Part shown: in pieces, positions 1 to 4,938 of the stretch | Numbering within the stretch: position 1 is the stretch's first letter | Layout: each line of letters opens with the position of its first letter | Assembly: GCA_964486145.1 (NCBI GenBank) | Contig: CAZAMT010000299.1 | Coordinates: forward strand, 1 to 5,075 | Reading direction: 5' to 3' | Length of the DNA stretch: 5,075 nt | Source of the DNA: CAZAMT01 sp964486145 | GTDB lineage: Bacteria > Bacteroidota > Bacteroidia > Bacteroidales > JAAAOM01 | The notes under the pieces: model-generated | The model's database searches: none | Seen by the model: only the letters and a program-made list of their open reading frames with translations | Told to the model about the DNA's origin: nothing | Translations under genes and position numbers: made by a program

Positions 1-4
1 TAAA

Positions 5-148
5 TGAGTCCGGTCTAAAAAGCCACCTTACCCCTAAATCCCCTAAAGGGGACTTTTTCAAACTGCTGATTTTTAGCTGTTCCCCTTTAGGGGTTAGGGG
101 TGAAAACAATAAAAATCAGCAGTTTGAAGGCTTTTTAGACCAAACCCA
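5..148. repeat. Multi-arm palindromic intergenic repeat (MITE/REP-like)
   Basis: Six blocks are arranged X-Y-Z-Y'-Z'-X'. X (12-24, GGTCTAAAAAGCC) is perfectly complementary to X' (129-141). The match continues outwards imperfectly to 5-24 against 129-148 (17 of 20). Z (57-75, TTCAAACTGCTGATTTTTA) is perfectly complementary to Z' (110-128). Y (30-52) is an inverted copy of Y' (81-101), differing only by a 2-nt insertion. Y and Y' each also fold alone as a TCCCC/GGGGA hairpin with a 4-nt loop (39-52 and 81-94). X' directly abuts Z', whereas X and Z are separated by 32 nt that contain Y, so Y looks like an insertion into a simpler palindrome. TAAA occurs on both outer sides (1-4 and 149-152), a possible short target duplication, but the window starts there. 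It contains no coding sequence. It could be a miniature transposable element or REP-like sequence, and it may also terminate an upstream transcript. The structure is certain; the identity is inferred. Confidence 0.75.
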
Positions 149-167
149 TAAATGTAAAACAAAATAT

Positions 168-173
168 AGGAGG
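168..173 (+). promoter_or_regulatory. Strong Shine-Dalgarno site of the Hsp20 gene
   Basis: AGGAGG lies 8 nt before the ATG at 182. This is a full consensus site and fixes the start codon. The other three genes in the window have weak or no such site, as is usual in Bacteroidota. No TAnnTTTG -7 box is visible between the upstream repeat and the gene, so the promoter is either divergent or upstream of the window. Confidence 0.7.
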
Positions 174-181
174 ATAATAAA

Positions 182-592
182 ATGGCACTATTTGTAAGAA
201 ATTCATTTTTACCAGAATTATTGAATGACTTTATTACCAGTTCCGATATTGATGACAGGACTTGGATCAGTGAACCTTCCGTCAACGTGAAGGAAGATAA
301 CGATTTTTTTGCTTTGGAGCTGGCTGTTCCGGGAATGGTCAAAGAGGATATTAAAATTGATATTGACCATAAAGAATTGAAAATTTCAGCAAACAAAGAA
401 ATCAACAATGAAAAAAACGGCTACTTACGCCGCGAATTTCAATATGGTAATTTTGAAAAAACGTTTGAATTACCGGAGAGCGTGAATTCAGATAATATCA
501 CCGCTCACATTGATAACGGAATATTAACTGTAAATCTCCCAAAAAAGGAAGAAGCAAAAGTAAAACCAGCACGCGAAATAAAAATCGCTTAA
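182..592 (+). CDS. Small heat-shock protein, Hsp20/alpha-crystallin family
   Basis: This is a 136-residue cytoplasmic ATP-independent holdase chaperone. The family binds unfolding proteins as large oligomers and passes them to DnaK/ClpB. The N-terminal arm (about 1-31) is short and hydrophobic, starting MALFVRNSF. The alpha-crystallin domain spans about 32-122. It begins PSVNVKED and includes the ELAVPGM turn (46-52), the DIKIDI and LKISA strands, and the GNFEKTFELPE segment (89-99). It ends with the diagnostic A-x-I-x-N-G-I-L-T-V-x-L-P motif (108-120). A C-terminal I-x-I anchor (IKI, 133-135) that docks on neighbouring subunits is present. No signal peptide is seen. The length is typical for bacterial Hsp20 and the gene looks intact. 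The start is supported by AGGAGG 8 nt upstream. A secreted-protein gene follows 10 nt later and is probably co-transcribed. No CIRCE-type heat-shock operator was recognised upstream. Confidence 0.95.
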   Translation: MALFVRNSFLPELLNDFITSSDIDDRTWISEPSVNVKEDNDFFALELAVPGMVKEDIKIDIDHKELKISANKEINNEKNGYLRREFQYGNFEKTFELPESVNSDNITAHIDNGILTVNLPKKEEAKVKPAREIKIA

Positions 593-602
593 GGTTTAAA
601 AT

Positions 603-1265
603 ATGATTAAATATATCATTGCTCTTTCATTTTCTTTCTTTTCCCTGTTAACCGTTGCCCAACATGTACCGTCAATTTACGTTACATTGTATCATGATTA
701 TTATGCCAGTCCCGAATCAATAGAGAAGCTGATTTGTAGCGAGAATGCATCAGTTGAAATTGTAAAAAGACCGGTAAATAATTACGCGCTGTCCATTACA
801 AACAATGATACCATTCATACCCTTTGCACGATCGACAGTTTTATGCTGGGTGATTTTATTTTCAGGGGTGAATTTCATGCAGAAATAAAAGACAGCTCCA
901 GTGGATTTGGTTTTGTTTTCGGATTGCGTGATTCTATTCATTATTATTACCTGCGGCTGAAATACGAACCAAACAACGATATATTCTTCCAGGTTATCTT
1001 AATCAACGGTCATACAGAAAAAGTCCTAACCAAAGGTATCATGGAAAGAACCGGTGAAAATGGGTGGGATCAGATTGCAGTAAGTCGTGACATTGTTACT
1101 ACGGAAACAAAATTTTACATCAACTACATGGAAGTGCCGGTAGAAACCATCAAAGATCGTATTTTAATATTGGGTTCTGTTGGATATATGGTAGAACCAA
1201 TGGTGAAAATGAGTGTTGACAATGTAAAAATATGGGGGCCTACAAGCTTAAAGGAAATTGAATAG
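603..1265 (+). CDS. Secreted hypothetical protein with probable concanavalin/LamG-like (DUF1080-type) fold
   Basis: This 220-residue protein has a clear Sec signal peptide: basic MIK, a hydrophobic core at about 4-18 and probable cleavage after TVA (19|20). It therefore acts in the periplasm or outside the cell. From about residue 75 the pattern of alternating strands resembles concanavalin-like jelly-roll domains of the LamG/DUF1080 type: FIFRGEFHAEI (85-95), GFGFVFGLRD (101-110), HYYYLRLKY (113-121), GWDQIAVSRD (154-163), TKFYINYMEVP (169-179) and ILGSVGYMVE (189-198), ending with SVDNVKIWG (204-212). Such domains usually bind carbohydrate or protein. No catalytic residues can be assigned. 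The N-terminal part (20-75) is not recognised and carries two cysteines (45 and 75). The gene begins 10 nt after the Hsp20 stop with only a weak AAGG ribosome site, suggesting one operon, although the functional link is unclear. Its TAG stop lies inside the shared terminator hairpin. The fold is inferred from sequence pattern only. Confidence 0.85.
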   Translation: MIKYIIALSFSFFSLLTVAQHVPSIYVTLYHDYYASPESIEKLICSENASVEIVKRPVNNYALSITNNDTIHTLCTIDSFMLGDFIFRGEFHAEIKDSSSGFGFVFGLRDSIHYYYLRLKYEPNNDIFFQVILINGHTEKVLTKGIMERTGENGWDQIAVSRDIVTTETKFYINYMEVPVETIKDRILILGSVGYMVEPMVKMSVDNVKIWGPTSLKEIE

Positions 1266-1288
1266 GTGCCTGTTGCACCTATTCAATT
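1256..1288. terminator. Shared bidirectional terminator hairpin between convergent genes
   Basis: AATTGAATAGGTGC (1256-1269) is perfectly complementary to 1275-1288, giving a 14-bp stem with a 5-nt CTGTT loop. It covers the last codons and TAG stop of the upstream plus-strand gene. It also covers the first two bases of the TAA stop of the minus-strand transpeptidase (1287-1289 on the plus strand). The only hairpin in the 21-nt gap therefore serves both directions. The stem is AT-rich at its base and no long U-run follows on either strand, so it may act as a roadblock or an RNA-stabilising 3' end rather than as a canonical intrinsic terminator. Confidence 0.72.
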
Positions 1289-2957
1289 AATTCAGAATCT
1301 GCTCAATTATTGGTTGATCCTTTTGGTAAATATCTTTAAGAAAAACCAGGTTTTCATGTTCATCTGCATCACAGGTTAAATAACGAATGGCAATATCAAC
1401 CGGATGCTCCAGTTGTATCTCCCGGGTTTGGCCATTCCGGATAAATTGATTTACCGAAGGTATATCTTCTTTTCCAACAATTTCAGACAGAAGATAATCG
1501 GCAAACTGTTCCGGATTGTCAAGTCGCACACATCCATGTGAGTATGCCCGTGCTTCCCTTTTGAAATATCTTTTGGCAGGTGTATCGTGAAGATAAACAC
1601 TGTATGGATTTGGAAACAAAAATTTCAATTTCCCAAGAGCATTTGAACCGCCGGGTTGTTGCATTAATTTATAGTCAAAATTTACAGGACTTATGGCATT
1701 CCAGTCAAGTTCGTTGTATGCAACCTCATTAAAACCCCGGTCAAGTAACCTGAAATTTCGCTTTTCAAGATACATGGAATCATTTTTCATCTTGTGAAAA
1801 ATCTCCCGTGTTGCAATACTTCTGGGAACGTACCACTTAGGACAGGTGACAATTTTTTCAATTTTACTTGTAATTACGGGAGTTGGAGTTACCGGTTTTC
1901 CAACCACTGCTTTAAACATTTTTTCAATTTTACCTTTACGTATGATTTTTACCTGATACGATGGAATGTTCACAAAGACAAGATCACTGGTTAACGGAAT
2001 TCTTTCAGTTTTCAGTCGTTCCAGATTAATAGCTATCTGAAGAAAATTTTCGTAATTGCTGCGTTGCAATGCATTTTTGGTTTCTTCGGTGAGGAGCCCG
2101 CTTGCGGTTAGACCATTTCCCCTTTGGAAACTTTTAATGATATTCGATATCCTGATGGAATCTGTTTCTTCCACGCTAATCCTGTAACCGTGGTAATTCA
2201 ATGCATTACACAAAGAAGGGAGCATGTTTTCTTCATGCAGAGTGATGAATGTATTGCTCAGTTCCACCCTGGCCAACCAGTTCTTCAATGCTATCTGTAA
2301 TGATTCATAGGGTTTGTTGCGTGGTTGAGCTTTGAGAATGTGATTTTTAAAATCGCTTGAAGTTAAAGATTCATAAAGATAATAACGGCAATGTGTGAAT
2401 GAATCCCCATTTCGCGGATATTGGTGAAACAAGCTATCCGTTGCAACAATTCCCCTGTTCAGTTGAGATATGAATTTAAGCGCGGTTCCGCTGGCCACTA
2501 TTTCGTAATGTGCGCGTAACTTATACAAGCGATCAATATTGGTTTCGGATGCAAGAGCTTCTTCAAGTTCCAATAAACGGTTTGCATTAAGCTTTTCAGG
2601 AAATAAACCATAATTATGAGCATTGGAAACAAGCTCAACAAGGCTGGCAGCGTGAACATTTGGCACGAACCCATCTGTCCAGACAGGTTTATTATTGCTT
2701 AATTTGTAATAACTTAATCCCCAGTATTTGGTCCAGGAATGGTCACGGCTTTTATCCCCGCCACTTTCATTGACCAATTTACCAAGCAATTGCGTTGTTA
2801 TACGCATGGTTGCCGTAGATTCCAGCTTTCTTAAATTTTCAGATATCTCGTGCTCCCCGCTGCTAATAAAGGGGAAAATCACAAAGATGACAAAGAATTT
2901 TTGGGTTTTTTGAACGAACGATGAGACTTTATTTAAATTATGCATTTCGTTGTTCAT
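1287..2957 (-). CDS. L,D-transpeptidase, YcbB/LdtD-like, YkuD catalytic domain
   Basis: This 556-residue cell-wall enzyme belongs to a family that forms 3-3 peptidoglycan cross-links using an active-site cysteine and is insensitive to most penicillins. A basic N-terminus and hydrophobic stretch (about 20-33, FFVIFVIFPFIS) form a signal peptide or membrane anchor facing the periplasm. An LdtD-type scaffold domain spans about 85-200. A peptidoglycan-binding repeat lies at about 244-300, with IKSFQRGNGLTASGLLTEETKNAL-like spacing (residues 274-297). The YkuD domain spans about 325-495. It includes CPKWYVPRSIATREI (372-386), GKLKFLFPN (442-450), conserved His457 in YLHDTP, and the catalytic motif S473-H-G-C476-V-R-L. 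All expected active-site residues are present. The length is slightly below E. coli LdtD (about 615). Translation may instead start at Met5 (2943-2945); neither start has a Shine-Dalgarno site. The gene appears monocistronic and convergent with the preceding pair. I could not assign its promoter. Confidence 0.93.
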   Translation of the reverse strand: MNNEMHNLNKVSSFVQKTQKFFVIFVIFPFISSGEHEISENLRKLESTATMRITTQLLGKLVNESGGDKSRDHSWTKYWGLSYYKLSNNKPVWTDGFVPNVHAASLVELVSNAHNYGLFPEKLNANRLLELEEALASETNIDRLYKLRAHYEIVASGTALKFISQLNRGIVATDSLFHQYPRNGDSFTHCRYYLYESLTSSDFKNHILKAQPRNKPYESLQIALKNWLARVELSNTFITLHEENMLPSLCNALNYHGYRISVEETDSIRISNIIKSFQRGNGLTASGLLTEETKNALQRSNYENFLQIAINLERLKTERIPLTSDLVFVNIPSYQVKIIRKGKIEKMFKAVVGKPVTPTPVITSKIEKIVTCPKWYVPRSIATREIFHKMKNDSMYLEKRNFRLLDRGFNEVAYNELDWNAISPVNFDYKLMQQPGGSNALGKLKFLFPNPYSVYLHDTPAKRYFKREARAYSHGCVRLDNPEQFADYLLSEIVGKEDIPSVNQFIRNGQTREIQLEHPVDIAIRYLTCDADEHENLVFLKDIYQKDQPIIEQILN

Positions 2958-3245
2958 TTAAGTTAACGTTTTTTATTTAAAACGGGTTTACGTACATCAT
3001 ACGCTTTTAGAAATATTTATTACATCAAAACAATTATTTCTTTGACAAAGGAAGAGTGTGCAATACAATTGTTATTTCCTTGTTTTTCTGTTGATTACAA
3101 ATATTTAATCATGATTAGTAACCTGTTTTTCTACATGAACATTCATTACAGCATGACTAAAAAGTTGTATCACGACTTCCATAAAATGCTTTCTAACGGC
3201 ATGTGTAAAGGTAATAAAAATATGCATTTTTTCAACAGAAGGGCA
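2958..3245. other. AT-rich intergenic region upstream of the L,D-transpeptidase
   Basis: About 290 bp with no gene I can support. It must contain the transpeptidase promoter on the minus strand, but no clear TTTG/TAnnTTTG pair is visible. Minor signals are an 11-nt near-palindrome CTTTGACAAAG (3040-3050), about 83 nt before the start codon, nested inside a 7-bp inverted repeat AACAATT/AATTGTT (3029-3035 and 3067-3073). Either could be an operator, but such small AT-rich matches also arise by chance. Confidence 0.4.
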
Positions 3246-3286
3246 AAAAAATCGGTTCTACTACCATTTTAGTGGAACCCCGATTT
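3245..3286 (-). terminator. Possible intrinsic terminator on the minus strand, formed by the left end of the mobile element
   Basis: The stem is 3249-3263 paired with 3270-3286: 5 outer pairs, a CC bulge (3280-3281), then 10 inner pairs with one G-U, closing a 6-nt loop. Read on the minus strand, the stem is followed by seven T residues (complement of 3245-3251), a rho-independent terminator pattern. It would stop transcripts arriving from the T9SS-cargo gene before they reach the transpeptidase. It coincides with the left terminal repeat of the insertion element, so termination may be a by-product of the element. Confidence 0.45.
3246..3277 (+). repeat. Left target duplication and left inverted repeat of the ISL3-like element
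   Basis: AAAAAATC (3246-3253) is followed by the 24-bp left repeat (3254-3277). Mismatches with the right repeat are at repeat positions 4, 10, 12 and 14. Unlike the right end, this end is also a near-perfect 10-bp palindrome in itself (3254-3263 with 3270-3279). Confidence 0.6.
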
Positions 3287-3431
3287 AGCAAATCACTTAT
3301 TTGGGTGAAGTATGAGGCCAAATGAGATGATGCGCTTAATCGAATGCGCAAACGATACAGTAATTAATTTGATAAACCTTTGCGGATTTTGGGTGGAAGA
3401 AAAGAACATGGATTAAACGAACAAAACAGGT

Positions 3432-3519
3432 AAGTGGCAGGAACCAGTAGCAGTAGCAGTTTCGCAAATCACGAGATTGCTATTACTTCCTTCTACTGCT
3501 GCTACTGCCACTGCCACTT
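3432..3519. repeat. Three-tier hairpin with AGTAGC-type short repeats
   Basis: The outer stem is AAGTGGCAG (3432-3440) with CTGCCACTT (3511-3519). The middle stem is CAGTAGCAG (3445-3453) with CTGCTACTG (3499-3507). The apical stem is GCAAATC (3464-3470) with GATTGC (3475-3480), carrying one bulged A and an ACGA loop. The arms are built of iterated CAGTAG/GCAGTG-like units, giving a low-complexity look. It has no coding potential. It could be a REP-like dispersed palindrome or a structured RNA; copies elsewhere in the genome would decide. Confidence 0.6.
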
Positions 3520-3540
3520 TAAGCAATTAATTTCTTTATT

Positions 3541-3718
3541 TATACCCAAATTGAGCGATTACGCTCAATCGACGAAGAAAATGTAAGCATTTCACGCCAC
3601 CCATTCAGTGAAATGTAACATTTTCTATGTCCCCGATTCACGGGGTAAACAGGGGTTATCCGCCTGGGCGGAAAAGCGCTACTTCACTGTGTTCGTACCG
3701 CTCAACTTAGGTTATACT
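3541..3718 (-). repeat. Dispersed structured repeat, copy A (full length)
   Basis: About 175 bp bounded by imperfect terminal inverted repeats: TATACCCAAATTGAGCG at 3541-3557 against the complement of CGCTCAACTTAGGTTATA (3699-3716). Read on the minus strand, it contains the 23-nt block shared with copy B (3718-3696, 22 of 23 identical), a GTGAA...TAGCGCTTT block and a CCGCC/GGCGG hairpin (3660-3671). A CCCCG/CGGGG hairpin (3631-3645) follows, then a two-part stem: AGAAAATG (3576-3583) with 3619-3626 and CATTTCAC (3588-3595) with 3608-3615. The last element is an 8-bp hairpin ATTGAGCG/CGCTCAAT (3550-3569). All frames are broken by stops. It lies nested inside the ISL3-like element, 9 bp from its right inverted repeat. 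It may be a MITE-type mobile repeat or an RNA-encoding element. Confidence 0.65.
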
Positions 3719-3725
3719 CAGTCCT

Positions 3726-3757
3726 TTCCACTAAATTCGCAGTAGTACCAAAAAATC
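3726..3757 (-). repeat. Right inverted repeat and right target duplication of the ISL3-like element
   Basis: On the minus strand the right repeat runs from 3749 to 3726 and is followed outside by AAAAAATC (3750-3757, plus strand), identical to the left flank. Only a weak ACTA/TAGT hairpin can form here (3730-3733 with 3743-3746). Confidence 0.6.
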
Positions 3758-3793
3758 ATTATTGACTGGCAACAGCCAACAATTAAATATTAT

Positions 3794-4819
3794 TCATTCT
3801 TTGACCAGTTGTTTTGTCATCATCGCACCATCAACCGTGGTTTTAACAATGTACATACCTTTGGCAAGCCCCAGTTCCTGAGCATTTAACTCAATGTTAT
3901 AAGTATTTGCTTTTTGTGTTTCATCAAGGACAGTGTAAACAAGTCTTCCGGCATTATCAAAAATCTCAATCAAAACCCTTCCTTCTGACTCAACATGATA
4001 GCTCAAATTAAACACCGACTTAACCGGATTGGGATATACGTTCAAGCTGTTTCCGGCTATGAATGGATTTGTAACATTTGTTGCCAGGTTTTCACGGTAC
4101 GCAGCCTGATGAGAAGTAAAGGTTTTACCATTTGTGGTTGATTCCATGGTGGTAAGCACCAGCAAAGGAAAACGAATATTATTGGAGTACCAGCGAAAAG
4201 TTGTCACTTTCATTTGTGTGGTACGACTTCCATATATCCTGTCATATTCCCTGATGGTTTTCACTCGCAATGTATTCTCAGCAAAAAGACCTCCGGGAAG
4301 TTTCAATGAACCATAGCCATCGGCCTCAACGGAATAGGTTCCTTCAATTTCTGCATTTACCGAGGCAAATGAATAGGCTCCTCCATAATTACCGCTGAAA
4401 AAATCTCCATAGGCAAACGGATATTTCATTTTAACAAAAGGTCTGTCATAGTTAATGACCAGTTTACCGGAATTGTTTACCAATCCGTATTGTTCAAGAT
4501 TGTCACTTGTTAACTTAAAATAAAAACTGTTTCCAAATTCATTCAATTCAACATTGGCATCCGGAAACAAATTTCCTTTTGGAGTTTCATAGGAATGAGC
4601 AATAGAACCCTGAAAATCTTTGGATGCCGCAAGTTCGGAGAAATCCCATGCCTGATTTTCACCGGCCATGCCAGGTTCAACCCACTCAGTAAGTTTCATT
4701 TCATTAAGGTTATCAGCGGCCAGGGCGTGGGTTTCGTAAGTAAGGGTCACCTGCGATAATGCTGCAGAAACTACAAAAATTAAAATTACGAAGGATGTGT
4801 ACATCTTTTTCATATGCAT
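3794..4819 (-). CDS. Secreted T9SS cargo protein with type A C-terminal sorting domain, function unknown
   Basis: This is a 341-residue exported protein. A signal peptide occupies the N-terminus (MKKMYTSF then a hydrophobic run to about residue 21, probable cleavage at LS|Q, 22|23). The C-terminal domain (about 257-341) is a type A T9SS (Por secretion tail) domain: LNVYPNPVKSVFNLSY, then EIFDNAGRLVYT and LAKGMYIVKTTVDG, ending MTKQLVKE. It directs export across the outer membrane and surface attachment or release after cleavage. The middle (about 24-250) is beta-rich, with MAGENQAWDFSEL (51-63), a motif style common in Bacteroidota secreted proteins of unknown role. No catalytic signature is seen, so binding or structural function is as likely as an enzyme. 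Met3 (4811-4813) is a more natural start than Met1. The gene stands alone between inverted copies of a dispersed repeat and has its own promoter. Confidence 0.92.
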   Translation of the reverse strand: MHMKKMYTSFVILIFVVSAALSQVTLTYETHALAADNLNEMKLTEWVEPGMAGENQAWDFSELAASKDFQGSIAHSYETPKGNLFPDANVELNEFGNSFYFKLTSDNLEQYGLVNNSGKLVINYDRPFVKMKYPFAYGDFFSGNYGGAYSFASVNAEIEGTYSVEADGYGSLKLPGGLFAENTLRVKTIREYDRIYGSRTTQMKVTTFRWYSNNIRFPLLVLTTMESTTNGKTFTSHQAAYRENLATNVTNPFIAGNSLNVYPNPVKSVFNLSYHVESEGRVLIEIFDNAGRLVYTVLDETQKANTYNIELNAQELGLAKGMYIVKTTVDGAMMTKQLVKE

Positions 4820-4852
4820 ATATTTTTATGGTTTTTAAATAATCCAATACTA

Positions 4853-4880
4853 CAAAAGTACGAAAAACCTGTATATTAAA
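4853..4880 (-). promoter_or_regulatory. Bacteroidota-type promoter of the T9SS cargo gene
   Basis: On the minus strand TACTTTTG (4860-4853) matches the -7 consensus TAnnTTTG exactly. The upstream -33 box is weaker: TTTA (4880-4877), 16 nt away, instead of TTTG at 17-23 nt. The expected start of transcription near 4847 gives a leader of roughly 30 nt, A/T-rich and lacking a Shine-Dalgarno site, normal for this phylum. Confidence 0.55.
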
Positions 4881-4895
4881 GTTACATTAAAGTTA
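4875..4895. promoter_or_regulatory. Tandem direct repeat overlapping the -33 region, possible operator
   Basis: ATTAAAGTTA occurs twice (4875-4884 and 4886-4895), separated by one C. The 11-bp period is about one helical turn, so both units face the same side of the DNA. It overlaps and extends upstream of the -33 box of the T9SS gene, where an activator or repressor could bind. In AT-rich sequence this may be coincidence. Confidence 0.35.
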
Positions 4896-4938
4896 ATGAA
4901 CAATTATTAAAAAAACCTAAAGAAATGGTTATAAATTA

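Larger units (their letters stand above)
3254..3749. mobile_element. Non-autonomous ISL3-like element (496 bp, no transposase)
   Basis: Imperfect 24-bp terminal inverted repeats begin with GG (GGTTCTACTACC at the left, GGTACTACTGCG at the right) and share an exact TTTAGTGGAA inner block; 20 of 24 positions match. They are flanked immediately on both sides by the same 8 bp, AAAAAATC (3246-3253 and 3750-3757), which reads as a target-site duplication. ISL3-family elements characteristically have GG-starting repeats of 15-39 bp and 8-bp duplications in AT-rich targets. No reading frame of useful length lies inside, so it would be a MITE or internally deleted copy needing a transposase in trans. 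Its interior carries a three-tier hairpin and dispersed repeat copy A. The boundaries are seen directly; family assignment rests on the end pattern and duplication length. Confidence 0.62.

Noticed and set aside
94..408. 104-codon minus-strand open frame
   Set aside because: It is antisense to the well-supported Hsp20 gene and the upstream palindrome; the translation is low-complexity with no domain.
750..941. 63-codon minus-strand open frame
   Set aside because: It lies wholly antisense within the secreted-protein gene, with no ribosome site or recognisable product.
1794..1994. 66-codon plus-strand open frame
   Set aside because: It is antisense to the conserved YkuD region of the L,D-transpeptidase; composition reflects the opposite strand.
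2728..2913. 61-codon plus-strand open frame
   Set aside because: It is antisense to the N-terminal part of the L,D-transpeptidase.
3042..3272. 76-codon plus-strand open frame in the intergenic region
   Set aside because: It uses a TTG start with no ribosome site, has no recognisable domain, and its stop lies inside the left inverted repeat of the insertion element, so its 3' end is an accident of the insertion. A small gene cannot be fully excluded.
3331..3350. TGCGC/GCGCA inverted repeat inside the ISL3-like element
   Set aside because: It has only 5 bp with a 10-nt loop; too short to distinguish from chance.
3432..3718. CRISPR array
   Set aside because: The repeats are inverted and unequal with no regularly spaced direct repeats or unique spacers, and no cas gene is nearby.
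3758..3793. Intrinsic terminator directly after the T9SS gene
   Set aside because: On the minus strand a TGGC/GCCA hairpin (3767-3778) is followed by a run of six T (3755-3750), but the stem is only 4 bp and the T-run begins about 11 nt later, and it is part of the insertion target duplication.
4134..4316. 60-codon plus-strand open frame
   Set aside because: It is antisense within the T9SS cargo gene, with no independent support.
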